Of a DNA stretch of 64,000 bases, positions 32,398 to 40,709 are shown piece after piece (the stretch's first letter is position 1; each line of letters begins with the position of its first letter). Below the pieces are notes generated by a model, which saw only the letters and a list, made by a program, of their open reading frames with translations, did no database searches and was not told the origin of the DNA. The stretch is from Stenotrophomonas_A sp035629025 (GTDB lineage Bacteria; Pseudomonadota; Gammaproteobacteria; Xanthomonadales; Xanthomonadaceae). Location: contig DASPIU010000059.1 of NCBI GenBank assembly GCA_035629025.1, positions 62,001 through 126,000 on the forward strand. Direction: 5' to 3'. The translations under genes and the position numbers were made by a program.

Positions 32398-33980
32398 GGC
32401 GTGTCCTCCGCCGGCAGCTGCACATTGCTGGGCAGCTTGAACTCGCGGCCGGTGTTCTGCAGATAGGAGCAGGTCTGGTTGTCGCCGTAGATGCCGCCGA
32501 GCCGCTCCAGGCGCACCGCCTGTTCGTAGTCTTCCGGGCGCACCACCTGGATCACCTGCATCATGCCGCCGTCCTCGTGTTCGAGGATGTGGCAGTGGTA
32601 GACGAACTTGCCGAGCATCACCGGGTCACGGAACGGGATGCGCACGGTGATCGAGCCACGCGCCGGGATGAAGACGTTGTCGCGGTAGCCGGTGAACGGC
32701 ACCGGCTTGCCATTGATCGACACGACCTGGAAATCGGTCTGGTGGATGTGGAACTGGTGCAGCTCCTGCGAGGGATTGAACAGCCGCCACTCCTCCACAT
32801 CGCCAAGCTTGACCGTGGTGTTGACGCGGCGCGGATCGAAGCGCTCGCCGTTGATCAGGAAGGCGTTGCCATCGCTGGCCGAATCCTGGAAGGCAAACTG
32901 CCGCACCTTGGCCACCGGCTCCTTGCTGAAGTCCTCCAGCACCGGATACGGGCTGGTGATCTGCCGCGTCGGCACCGGGGTGCCGGACGAGCGCAGCGTC
33001 GCCAGTTGCTCGCCGCGGTACTGGTCACCGGCCGCGCCGGTATTGGCCGAGCCCAGCTCGATGGCGTGATCGCCGGCCGCCGGCCCGACCACCAGCACGC
33101 TGAAGCGCGCCGACGGGCCGATCAGCAGCTCGCTGGTCATCAGCTTCTGGTTCACGGTGTTGCCGTCGCGCGAGAGGATCTGCATCGGCTGGCCGTCGAT
33201 GCGGATGCGAAAGTACTGGTTGGCCGCGACGTTGATGAAATGCCACAGCTGGGTTTCACCGGGGCGGATATCGATCACCGGGTTGCTTTGGCCATTGACC
33301 GTGCGGATGGACGGCGCGCTGGTGACGATCTCGCTGGCGACCTTGCCGGTCAGCGTCTTCTGGAAGTTGCGCAGCACCAGCACGCGCTCGCGGATGCCTT
33401 TCAGCTCCGGGAACGGGTCGAGCATGCCGTCCACCAAGATCGGCCCGGCGATGCCGGCGGCGACCTGGCGCTCGGAGCCACCGCGGATGTGGCTGTGATA
33501 CCAGTACGCGCCCGGGCTGTGGTCCGGCGGCAGCTTGAAACGGTACAGGCCGGTGGTGCCCGGGTCGGTGGCGCGGAAGATGCTGTCGCCCGAATCCAGT
33601 GGCGTCACCGTCATGCCGTGGAAATGCAGGTTGGTGCGCTCGTCCATGCGGTTGTCGAGACGTACCTCGATGGTGCCGCCCGGGCGGGTACGAATCAGCG
33701 GCGCATCGTAGTTCTCGTTGATCACCAGCGACTGGTAGCGCGTATCGCCGACATTCACCGGCGCGGAGCTGATGCGCAGGTTGGCGCGGGTGATGCCATC
33801 GGCGCCGTAGCTGAATTCCGGCGGCGCCTGCAGTGCCGCGCCCGCCGTGCCAGGCGCGCCGGTAGTCGCCGGATCTGCCGCGGCCATGGCGCTGGCCAGC
33901 GCCAGCAACGGCAGCAGCAGCACGCAGAGCAGGCGCAGGCGCGATGCCTGGCGCAGGTGGAAGGGTCTGGAGGTGATCAT
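32394..33980 (-). CDS. Periplasmic multicopper oxidase
   Basis: A 528-residue laccase-like oxidase with an N-terminal hydrophobic export signal. The four copper motifs are complete: LHFHGM, YWYHSHIRGG, HQFHIHQTDF and YHCHILEHEDGGMM (type 1 Cys-His with a methionine ligand region). It lacks CopA's Met-rich insert and its Tat motif is not obvious (signal begins MITSRPFHLRQASRLRLLCVLLLPLLALA). It heads a tight minus-strand unit with a barrel protein and a SCO protein. Substrate candidates are metals (Mn, Fe, Cu) or phenolics. The FNR-type box upstream of the leading membrane gene suggests oxygen-dependent expression. Confidence 0.92.
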   Translation of the reverse strand: MITSRPFHLRQASRLRLLCVLLLPLLALASAMAAADPATTGAPGTAGAALQAPPEFSYGADGITRANLRISSAPVNVGDTRYQSLVINENYDAPLIRTRPGGTIEVRLDNRMDERTNLHFHGMTVTPLDSGDSIFRATDPGTTGLYRFKLPPDHSPGAYWYHSHIRGGSERQVAAGIAGPILVDGMLDPFPELKGIRERVLVLRNFQKTLTGKVASEIVTSAPSIRTVNGQSNPVIDIRPGETQLWHFINVAANQYFRIRIDGQPMQILSRDGNTVNQKLMTSELLIGPSARFSVLVVGPAAGDHAIELGSANTGAAGDQYRGEQLATLRSSGTPVPTRQITSPYPVLEDFSKEPVAKVRQFAFQDSASDGNAFLINGERFDPRRVNTTVKLGDVEEWRLFNPSQELHQFHIHQTDFQVVSINGKPVPFTGYRDNVFIPARGSITVRIPFRDPVMLGKFVYHCHILEHEDGGMMQVIQVVRPEDYEQAVRLERLGGIYGDNQTCSYLQNTGREFKLPSNVQLPAEDTP

Positions 33981-34012
33981 GTGGAGTCCGTGAAAGATGG
34001 ATCGCGGCCGGC

Positions 34013-34447
34013 TCAGTTACCGGCGATGGCCCAGGTGATGAAGCCGGTGGCGACGGTGCTGACCAGCAGGCCGAACAGGAACAGCACGTCGGCCGCGCGT
34101 TCGAGCGTGCGGTAGCGCTTGCGCCGGCGCGTGCGCAGGGCCCAGTAGGCGCTGAGGCCGGCAAGCAGGTAGATCATCGAGTTGATGCTGAGGATGTCGT
34201 CGCCCCAGGTGTCGATGTTGCGCACGACCACCAGCACGTGCAGCACGCCGACCACGGTCATGCACACGCCCAGCATCACCGCCGAGGTGGTGAGGATGTG
34301 GACGCTGATGTCTTCGTCGAGCAGGACTTCATCGTCCTGCCCCTGGGCGTCGCCCGCGCCTCGCGGTACGCCGGCCCGCTGTGCGGTGTCGGAAGTGGCG
34401 GCCCCGCGGGGCTGGGGGTTGTGGGGCTGTCTTGATGATCGGCTCAT
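34013..34447 (-). CDS. Small membrane protein, three predicted helices
   Basis: A 144-residue protein with a hydrophilic, Gln/Pro-rich N-terminus, then three hydrophobic segments (VHILTTSAVMLGVCMTVVGVLHVLVVV; DILSINSMIYLLAGLSAYWAL; AADVLFLFGLLVSTVATGFITWAI) split by a basic RTRRRKRYRTLE loop. It is 32 bp upstream of the multicopper oxidase on the same strand and probably starts that operon. An upstream GTG at 34495 is possible. It has no recognised domain and may anchor or serve the oxidase system. Confidence 0.7.
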   Translation of the reverse strand: MSRSSRQPHNPQPRGAATSDTAQRAGVPRGAGDAQGQDDEVLLDEDISVHILTTSAVMLGVCMTVVGVLHVLVVVRNIDTWGDDILSINSMIYLLAGLSAYWALRTRRRKRYRTLERAADVLFLFGLLVSTVATGFITWAIAGN

Positions 34448-34521
34448 GGCGCGTTGCGGCCTCGGTCCCTGGATTGGCGGTGGAGGTGGCGGCACCTTAC
34501 GGGGGACGCGGCCCCGGCCAC

Positions 34522-34535
34522 ATGACCTAGGTCAA
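34522..34535. promoter_or_regulatory. FNR-type box (one mismatch) upstream of multicopper oxidase operon
   Basis: ATGACCTAGGTCAA differs by one base from the perfect palindrome TTGACCTAGGTCAA. It is 75 bp before the start of the 3-TM gene that leads the oxidase operon. Confidence 0.5.
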
Positions 34536-34691
34536 GCCGACACATCTTTCCCCGCTCCCGCCGCGGCCGGGCCCGCGCAGCCGTGGCCTGCTGCTGACGC
34601 TGTTCAACGCCACGCGCCCCGGCGGGCGGCCATCGCGAGCGGGCCGGTTCCCAGCAGCGGCGCGCGGTGCGAGGATGGATGCCGGCCGGGC

Positions 34692-34705
34692 TTGACCTGG
34701 GTCAA
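34692..34705. promoter_or_regulatory. FNR-type box upstream of MarC-family gene
   Basis: TTGACCTGGGTCAA matches TTGAY-N4-RTCAA exactly; it lies 76 bp before the MarC-family ATG. Confidence 0.6.
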
Positions 34706-34780
34706 GACGCCTCGCGCGCAATGCGGCATCGTGGCCGGTCAGCGTTCGCGCCCGCCGCCTGCGAATGTCCGGAGACCGCC

Positions 34781-35455
34781 ATGTGGCATGACTTCACCCA
34801 CATCTTCCTGTTGATCTTCACCGGCCTGCTGCCAGTGGTGAACCCGCCTGGCTCGGCCTTGATCGTGCTTGGCCTGGTGCCCGAGGCGACCGCCCGCCAG
34901 CGGGCCTGGCTGGCCAGGGCCATCGCCTTCAACAGTCTGTTACTGCTGGCCGCGTCGATCGGCGTTGGCGCCTATGTGCTGTCGTTCTTCGGCATCTCGA
35001 TCCCGGTGCTGCGGCTGGCCGGCGGCGCGGTCATTGCCGCCACCGGCTGGAAGCTGCTGAACGCACCCGCCCACGTGGACCACAGTGTCGCCGCGGGTCT
35101 GGCCGAAGCCGAAGCGGCGGTGCAGGAAGAATCGCTGCGCTCGCAGGTGTTCTATCCATTGACCCTGCCGCTGACCGTCGGCCCCGGCTCGATCGCGGTG
35201 GCCATCGCGCTGGGCACCAGTTCGCCAGCCGAAGGGCCGCTGCCGGTGCACGTGGCCGCCGCTGGCGCCGCGGTGCTGCTGCTGTGCGTGCTGATCTACA
35301 TCTGCGTGCGCTATGCGGGCCAGTTGCAGCGACTTCTCGGCAACAGCGGCACCCACGTGGTGCTGCGTCTGCTGGCCTTCGTGATCCTGTGCATCGGCGT
35401 GCAGATTGGCTGGCTCGGCCTGTCCGAACTGCTGACGACCCTGCCCCGCGGCTGA
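34781..35455 (+). CDS. MarC-family integral membrane protein
   Basis: A 224-residue inner-membrane protein with six predicted helices and the MarC hallmark near the N-terminus (FTGLLPVVNPPGSALIVLGL). Also visible: LRLAGGAVIAATGWKLL, and FYPLTLPLTVGPGSIAVAIALG. The ATG follows GGAG. The function of the family is unsettled despite its name; it is not firmly linked to drug resistance. Possible FNR control through the upstream box. Confidence 0.9.
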   Translation: MWHDFTHIFLLIFTGLLPVVNPPGSALIVLGLVPEATARQRAWLARAIAFNSLLLLAASIGVGAYVLSFFGISIPVLRLAGGAVIAATGWKLLNAPAHVDHSVAAGLAEAEAAVQEESLRSQVFYPLTLPLTVGPGSIAVAIALGTSSPAEGPLPVHVAAAGAAVLLLCVLIYICVRYAGQLQRLLGNSGTHVVLRLLAFVILCIGVQIGWLGLSELLTTLPRG

Positions 35456-35483
35456 GGAAGAGGTCCCCATCCGCCAGATGGCG

Positions 35484-35523
35484 GTCGCGGCTGATGGCCC
35501 AAGGCCACAAGAGCCGCTCCTGC
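35484..35523. repeat. REP-like repeat, partial copy 2
   Basis: About 40 bp matching, in reverse orientation, the left half of the element at 22802-22843 (GTCGCGGCTGATGGCC ... AGAGCCGCTCC). It lies 28 bp after the MarC stop. Confidence 0.7.
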
Positions 35524-35579
35524 AGTACACGCATCAGGCTTCGGGGATGCGGCTGGGGCCGTTGTCGGAGGGTCTTCAG

Positions 35580-36026
35580 TCAGCGCGGCGCCGACTGCAT
35601 CGGGAACGCGGCAAACAGCTGACCCAGGCGGTGGTCCAACGGCTCCGGGCGCGCCGCGCCCGGCGCTGCGAGCTCGCCATGCCACACGCGTCGATGGCTG
35701 TGCGGGTCGATCAGATCCACCGCGAGCACGCCGCCGCCCTGGCAGTGCCCCACTCCGCCGCAGGCGTCCTGGCGATAGTGGGCGCTCAATTCAAAGCCGG
35801 CGCGCCCCGCGTCTCGTTCCCAGCCCTTGGCTGCCAGTTGTGCATCAACTTGTGCGGTGATCGCCCGGTCAATCGCGGCCGTGCCAACGCCCGGTCCGGC
35901 CCGCCAATGGTAGGTACGAAGCTGCGAGGCATCCGCCGCGGGCGCCGGGTTGTACTCGAGCGCAGCGGCCGTCACACAGGTCGCGAACAGCAAGAGGATC
36001 CAGGCGGACGCCGGGCCGGCTTTCAT
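35580..36026 (-). CDS. DUF4136-like secreted protein
   Basis: A 148-residue exported protein. After a hydrophobic leader (AWILLLFATCVTAAALEYNP) it shows the DUF4136 pattern: LRTYHWRAGP, AAIDRAITAQVDAQLAAKGWERD, ELSAHYRQD and a final segment on the modification of the cell envelope type (LAVDLIDPHSHRRVWHGEL). A lipobox-like C (ATC) is near the signal end, so it may be a lipoprotein. GGAG precedes the ATG. An FNR-type box lies 136 bp upstream. Function unknown. Confidence 0.75.
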   Translation of the reverse strand: MKAGPASAWILLLFATCVTAAALEYNPAPAADASQLRTYHWRAGPGVGTAAIDRAITAQVDAQLAAKGWERDAGRAGFELSAHYRQDACGGVGHCQGGGVLAVDLIDPHSHRRVWHGELAAPGAARPEPLDHRLGQLFAAFPMQSAPR

Positions 36027-36161
36027 GGGGTTGCTCCGTTATGCGCGGGAATGCCCCACCCGCCGGCAACCGGGACGAGAGACCGGTGGGCGGGTACTCA
36101 CGGTCGGCGGATCGACCGGGATGGGGCGGATGCATTGTGCAGGCGGCGGCACGGCGTGGGC

Positions 36162-36175
36162 TTGATGCAGGTCAA
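36162..36175. promoter_or_regulatory. FNR-type box upstream of DUF4136-like gene
   Basis: TTGATGCAGGTCAA is one base from the canonical TTGAT-N4-ATCAA. It lies in the gap between the DUF4124 gene stop and the DUF4136-like start. Confidence 0.6.
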
Positions 36176-36200
36176 GCCGAACGCACGCGCGCGACGAGCG

Positions 36201-36674
36201 TTACTTGCAGGCCTGCTGGACCTTGTTGTCCCAGTAGCTGGAAAGCGCAAAGTCCCGCTTGAGCCCGACGGCCTCGTAGGCGGCCGCGCGCTGTTCGCGC
36301 ATCGAGTCGCACGAGGAGGCCGCGCCACTGCGACCAGACCGGATTCGTGGGCGCGAGGCACTCGTGCCTGGGGAAGCGCGCGGACGCGGTGACCGTGTGC
36401 CGCGCTTGGTGCTGCTCCTGCTTTTGCTCCTGCTTTTGCTCTTGCTTCTGCTCTTGGCCTTGTTCTTGGCCATCGCGCTTGGCGCGCTCGCAGGCATCGC
36501 CAGTGGCGGCAGGTTCGTCCGCCAATGCCTGAGCGTTCGTCCGCCCGCGCAAGGGGTGGACTGATAAGACGTGCCGCGACCGTCCTGGCACTGGTATACC
36601 GGCGAGGCGGCCACGGCCGCCGCGGCGGGGCAAATCAACATCGAAAGCAAAGTGTTGCGCATGCATGGTTTCAT
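36201..36674 (-). CDS. DUF4124-type secreted protein with Lys/Ser repeat
   Basis: A 157-residue exported protein. An N-terminal signal is followed by a DUF4124 motif (VYQCQDGRGTSYQSTPCAGG), a low-complexity KNKAKSRSKSKSRSKSRSS stretch coded by 12-bp tandem repeats, and a conserved-looking C-terminus (CDSMREQRAAAYEAVGLKRDF). A strong GGGAGGAG precedes the ATG. In the middle, another minus-strand frame reads a more natural sequence (ACERAKRDGQEQGQEQ), so compensating frameshifts around the repeat are possible. Function unknown. Confidence 0.65.
   Translation of the reverse strand: MKPCMRNTLLSMLICPAAAAVAASPVYQCQDGRGTSYQSTPCAGGRTLRHWRTNLPPLAMPASAPSAMAKNKAKSRSKSKSRSKSRSSTKRGTRSPRPRASPGTSASRPRIRSGRSGAASSCDSMREQRAAAYEAVGLKRDFALSSYWDNKVQQACK
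36414..36461. repeat. 12-bp tandem repeat inside DUF4124 gene
   Basis: Four units of the type GCTCCTGCTTTT on the plus strand, the first two identical and the last two diverged. They code the Lys/Ser stretch of the minus-strand gene. Copy number could vary by slippage without changing frame (12 bp = four codons). Confidence 0.75.
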
Positions 36675-36810
36675 CGGCTCCTCCCTTGTCAACGACAGGA
36701 TGGAGTTGCGGCGAGGCGCCGCCCAGCAGCGCACCCCGCAAGCCGATGTAGGAAAAACGCGGATAGCCTCGCCCGGATTCCTTTCGGACAATGCACCAGG
36801 CGGTCTGGCC

Positions 36811-37731
36811 TCAGCGCTGCGCCAACGCGTAGTCCAGTGCCGCGCATACCGCCGCCACCTGCGCGGCATTGCATTCGGCCGGCGTGGCGTTGGCGCTGTC
36901 GGGATAGACCTCGGTGGTCGTGGTGTAGACCGCCTCGGTGATGCCGGTGCACAGGCCCAGGCGCTTGACCGGATATTCGATGACCCCCGGCGCGACCACC
37001 GGCGAACCGATGATCAGCCCGCGCGCATCGGCCGGAGCGATATGGGTCACCGCGGCCACCGCGCCGATCACCGCGCGCTGGAAGTCCAGCTGCGGATTCT
37101 CGCTGTCAGCGACCAGGTAGAAGCCATCGGGAATGCCATCCGGCTCGAAGGGCTTGCCGTCGCGGGCGGCCAGCGCCGGACGGAACTCGCTTTCGTCACT
37201 GTCGGTGGTCTCGTGCAGGTCGATGTGCAGGCGTACGCGTTCACGGATCGGCGTGACCAGCTGCCACAGCGCTGCCGATTCGGCGGCCGGGCTGTCGGCG
37301 CGGAAGGAACGGTTGGGGTCGATGGCGTTCGGGTTCCAGCGATGAATCCGCTCATAGCCCCAAGGGCTGACGCAGGGCACCACCAGCAGATTCGCGCGAC
37401 CCACATAGGCTCGCGCGCGTTGCCGCAGGAACTGCAGCGCGCCGTGCACACCGCTGGTTTCATAACCGTGGACGCCGCCGGTCACCAGCGCGGTCGGCAG
37501 TGCATCGTTCCAGTCGCGGCTGCGCACGGCATACAGCGGATAGCGTTCGCGGGCGTAGTCCAGCTCGCCATACACCGAGACATCGAAGTCGCCACGCAGT
37601 GCTTCGATCGCGCTGGCCACTTCGTCCGCATAGCTGCGGCGCTTGCCTTGCCGCGCCAGCCACTGCCGCCTTTCCGCTTCGCCCCAGGGCTGGCCAGGGA
37701 TTCCGATGGGATAGAAGGCGTTCGTGGACAT
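36811..37731 (-). CDS. M14-family zinc carboxypeptidase/deacylase-like protein
   Basis: A 306-residue cytoplasmic protein with the M14 zinc motif in GGVHGYETSG (H..E) and the third ligand region HIDLHETTDSDESE. WGYERIHRWNPNAIDPNRSF contains the substrate-side Asn-Arg found in the family, and a late Glu (GITEAVYTTTTEVYP) fits the catalytic base. No signal peptide. The ATG at 37731 gives a normal length; upstream in-frame extension runs into the divergent CorA gene. Substrate unknown (peptide or acylated amino acid). Confidence 0.85.
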   Translation of the reverse strand: MSTNAFYPIGIPGQPWGEAERRQWLARQGKRRSYADEVASAIEALRGDFDVSVYGELDYARERYPLYAVRSRDWNDALPTALVTGGVHGYETSGVHGALQFLRQRARAYVGRANLLVVPCVSPWGYERIHRWNPNAIDPNRSFRADSPAAESAALWQLVTPIRERVRLHIDLHETTDSDESEFRPALAARDGKPFEPDGIPDGFYLVADSENPQLDFQRAVIGAVAAVTHIAPADARGLIIGSPVVAPGVIEYPVKRLGLCTGITEAVYTTTTEVYPDSANATPAECNAAQVAAVCAALDYALAQR

Positions 37732-37887
37732 GCGTGGCACCTGCGGCTGCGAAGTTGCCGCATGATACGCCCGCTCCTCGCAACTCGCAGCGCAACAACG
37801 TTGCCGATGCCGACAACGCCGTCCCTGCGCAGGCGCGCGACACCGGCTTTGGGCTACGCTGCGCGCGGCCCCCATGGCGTACCCTGC

Positions 37888-38898
37888 ATGCGCATCATCG
37901 AGAACACCTACGGCTCGGACGAAGACGGCCTGATCTGGGGCTACCGCTTCACCCCCGGCCAGCCCGCCGAAGCCATCGGCACCGACGCCGTCGCCGCGTT
38001 CCTGGCCGACGATCGCGCGCCTGGCAGCTTCCTGTGGCTGCACTTTGCCCTCTCCAACCAGGGTTCGGAGCGCTTCCTGCGCCGCGTGCTGAGCTTGCCC
38101 GATGCCTTCCACGATTCATTGCGCAGCGAGGTCGGCGCGACCCGGCTGGAACTGGACGACGGCGCGCTGGTCGCGGTGATCCACGACGTGCTGTTCGACT
38201 CCAGCTTCGATGCCTCCGATGTGGGCACCACCAGTCTGTGCATCGGCCCGCGCCTGGTGGTGAGCGCGCGCCTGCGCCCGCTGCGCTCGGTTGATCGCCT
38301 GCGCGCCGACATCCGCGCCGGCCAGTCATTCCGCTCGCCGGTGGAACTGCTCGCGCACCTGCTGCGCGACCAGGCCAAGGTGCTCGGCGACATCCTGCGC
38401 ACCACCACCGCGCGCGTGGACCAGATCGAAGACCGCCTGCTCGCCAGCCAGGTCTCCACCGACCGCAAGGCCCTGGGCGCATTGCGCCGCACCCTGGTGC
38501 GCCTGCAACGGTTGCTGGCGCCCGAGCCGACGGCGCTGTTCCGGCTGTTGAACCGGCCGCCGTCCTGGATCAGTGCCGAGGACGTGGTCGACCTGCGCCA
38601 GGCCGCCGAGGAGTTCTCTGCCGCGATCAGCGATTCGGCGGCGCTGGTCGAGCGGGTCAAGCTGATCCAGGAAGAGCTGGCCGCGCTGGTCAACGAGCAG
38701 ACCAGCCGCACCCTGTTCGTGCTCACCGTGGTGACCGTGCTGGCCCTGCCGGTCAACCTGGTCGCCGGCCTGTTCGGCATGAACGTCGGCGGTGTGCCGC
38801 TCGGCGCCAGCGCGCACGGCTTCGCCACGGTGGTGACGATCCTGGTGCTGCTGACCGCGGTGCTGGCCTGGTTCTCGTTCCGCCCACGCGGCGACTGA
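37888..38898 (+). CDS. CorA-like divalent metal transporter (ZntB/CorA family)
   Basis: A 336-residue inner-membrane protein with a long soluble N-terminal domain rich in helices and two C-terminal helices. The signature GMN (LFGMNVGGVPLG) ends the first helix (LFVLTVVTVLALPVNLVAGLFGMNVGG). The start MRIIENTYG is typical of ZntB-like members, which move Zn or Mg. An upstream in-frame ATG (37807) is possible. It is divergent from the M14 gene with a 157-bp shared region. Confidence 0.9.
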   Translation: MRIIENTYGSDEDGLIWGYRFTPGQPAEAIGTDAVAAFLADDRAPGSFLWLHFALSNQGSERFLRRVLSLPDAFHDSLRSEVGATRLELDDGALVAVIHDVLFDSSFDASDVGTTSLCIGPRLVVSARLRPLRSVDRLRADIRAGQSFRSPVELLAHLLRDQAKVLGDILRTTTARVDQIEDRLLASQVSTDRKALGALRRTLVRLQRLLAPEPTALFRLLNRPPSWISAEDVVDLRQAAEEFSAAISDSAALVERVKLIQEELAALVNEQTSRTLFVLTVVTVLALPVNLVAGLFGMNVGGVPLGASAHGFATVVTILVLLTAVLAWFSFRPRGD

Positions 38899-38906
38899 GC
38901 GCGGCT

Positions 38907-40628
38907 TCAGCGCCGCAAGTTGACCTTGGCCAGATCCAGCACCTGGCCGCCGCGGCCATCGAGCACCGCCTTCATCAGGAACAAGCCGAAGTTCGACGCC
39001 TGACCCCAGGTGGTCTTCGGCGGCATCACCAGTTCCTGCCGCGCGCTGACCACGTCCACCAGCGCCGGGCCCGGATGGGCGAAGGCCTGCTCCAGTGCGC
39101 CACGCAATTCGCCCGGCCGCTCCACGCGCCAGGCCGCCACGCCCATGGCCCTGGCCATGGCGGCAAAGTCGGGGTTGACCAGTTCGCAGCCGGTATCGAG
39201 CAGGCCCGCCGCCTGCATTTCCAGTTCGACAAAGCCCAGCGTGCCGTTGTTGAGCACGACCACCTTCACCGGCAGGCCGAGTTGGCGCAGGGTGATGAAG
39301 TCACCCATCATCATGCTGAAACCGCCATCGCCGGACAGCGATACCACCTGCCTGCCCGGGTGGCTGGCCTGCGCGCCGATCGCCTGCAGCATCGCATTGG
39401 CCATCGAGCCATGGTTGAACGAACCGAGCAGCCGGCGCTTGCCATTCAATTGCAGGTAGCGCGCGGCCCACGCGGTAGGCGTGCCGACATCGCAGGTGAA
39501 GATGGCATCGTCAGCGGCCAGTTCGCTGACCAGACGGTTGAGCTGCTGCGGATGGACGACATCGCCATCCGGATCGATCCGCGCCAGTTCGTCGAGTTCG
39601 GCCCGCGCCTTGGCGTAGTGCGCACGGGCGCTGTCCAGATGCGCCGAATCGGTCTTGGCGGTCACATGCGGCAGCAGCTGCGGCAGTGCGTGGCGCAGGT
39701 CGGCCTGGATGCCGACCTCGATCGCCGTGCGGTTGCCCAGCGAGGCCGGGTCCAGGTCGATCTGGATCACCCGCGCCTTGTCCGGATAGAACTGCCGGTA
39801 CGGGAAATTGGTGCCGAGCAGCAGCAAGGTGTCGCATTCCTTCATCGCCGCGTAGCCCGATGCGAAGCCGATCAGCCCGGTCATGCCCACGTCGTAGGGA
39901 TTGTCATGCTCCAGCCACTCCTTGCCGCGCAGCGCGTGGACGATCGGCGCGCGCAGCTTCTCGGCCAGGGCAATCACGTCGCCGCGGGCCTGCGCGCAAC
40001 CGGCACCGCACAACAGAGTGACCTTGCTGGAGCTGTTGAGGATATCGGCGGCGCGGCGCAGTTCGACGGGGTCGGCACTGATCACCGGCGGTGCCGGGGT
40101 GAGCCACTTCGGCAGCGGCGCGTCCAGCGGCGCCAGCGCGGTGTCGCCGGAAATCACCACCACCGCCACGCCGCGGCGCGCCACGGCCACGCGCATGGCC
40201 CGTTCCAGCACCTGCGGCAGCTGCTCGGGCTGCGATACCAGCTCGACGTAATGGCTGCATTCGCGGAACAGCTGCTCCGGATGGGTGGCCTGAAAATAGT
40301 CGATGCCGATCTCGCTGCTGGGGATATGCGCGGCAATGGCCAGGACCGGCGCGCCGCTGCGGTGGCAGTCGAACAGACCATTGATCAGGTGCAGGTTGCC
40401 CGGCCCGCAACTGCCGGCGCACACCGCCAGCTTGCCGGTCAGCTGCGCCTCGGCGCCGGCGGCGAAGGCACCGGCCTCCTCGTGGCGCATGTGTATCCAT
40501 TCGATGCGGCCGCGCGCGCGCAGCGCCTCGGTGAAGCCGTTCAAGGAGTCGCCTACGACACCGTAGACGCGCTCGACACCTGCCATTTCCAGTACCTGGG
40601 CCAGATACTGGGCCGCGTTGTCGGTCAT
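38907..40628 (-). CDS. poxB: Pyruvate dehydrogenase (quinone) / pyruvate oxidase
   Basis: A 573-residue ThDP/FAD enzyme that decarboxylates pyruvate to acetate and CO2, passing electrons to quinone at the membrane. N-terminal PYR domain with GVVGDSLNGFTEAL and the catalytic Glu (HMRHEEAGAFAAGAEAQ), then SCGPGNLHLINGL, a FAD domain, and the ThDP motif GDGGFSMMMGDFITL...VVLNNGTLG. The C-terminal part (FLMKAVLDGRGGQVLDLAKVNL) fits the membrane-binding tail of PoxB. It is a single gene convergent with the CorA gene. It should be active in stationary phase. Confidence 0.93.
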   Translation of the reverse strand: MTDNAAQYLAQVLEMAGVERVYGVVGDSLNGFTEALRARGRIEWIHMRHEEAGAFAAGAEAQLTGKLAVCAGSCGPGNLHLINGLFDCHRSGAPVLAIAAHIPSSEIGIDYFQATHPEQLFRECSHYVELVSQPEQLPQVLERAMRVAVARRGVAVVVISGDTALAPLDAPLPKWLTPAPPVISADPVELRRAADILNSSSKVTLLCGAGCAQARGDVIALAEKLRAPIVHALRGKEWLEHDNPYDVGMTGLIGFASGYAAMKECDTLLLLGTNFPYRQFYPDKARVIQIDLDPASLGNRTAIEVGIQADLRHALPQLLPHVTAKTDSAHLDSARAHYAKARAELDELARIDPDGDVVHPQQLNRLVSELAADDAIFTCDVGTPTAWAARYLQLNGKRRLLGSFNHGSMANAMLQAIGAQASHPGRQVVSLSGDGGFSMMMGDFITLRQLGLPVKVVVLNNGTLGFVELEMQAAGLLDTGCELVNPDFAAMARAMGVAAWRVERPGELRGALEQAFAHPGPALVDVVSARQELVMPPKTTWGQASNFGLFLMKAVLDGRGGQVLDLAKVNLRR

Positions 40629-40640
40629 CTCGCATACCTC

Positions 40641-40660
40641 GCTGGGGGCAAGGCCCCAGC
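40641..40660. terminator. Hairpin between aldose epimerase and poxB
   Basis: GCTGGGG-GCAAGG-CCCCAGC, 7-bp perfect arms, between the epimerase stop (40710) and poxB start (40628). It may end the minus-strand xylan operon; no T-run. Confidence 0.4.
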
Positions 40661-40709
40661 TTAGGGCGTGCGCGATGACGGCGGAATCATGCCTTGGTGG
40701 GGGACGCGC

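Larger units (their letters stand above)
34448..34780. other. Divergent promoter region with two FNR-type boxes
   Basis: A 333-bp gap between the 3-TM gene (minus) and marC-family gene (plus). It holds one near-perfect and one perfect FNR-type palindrome, each placed toward one of the two genes. No coding sequence is seen. Confidence 0.6.

Noticed and set aside
36364..36564. Plus-strand poly-Leu frame that looks like a membrane protein
   Set aside because: It is produced by the 12-bp tandem repeat in the DUF4124 gene. No ribosome site or homology; the minus-strand gene has both a signal peptide and GGGAGGAG.
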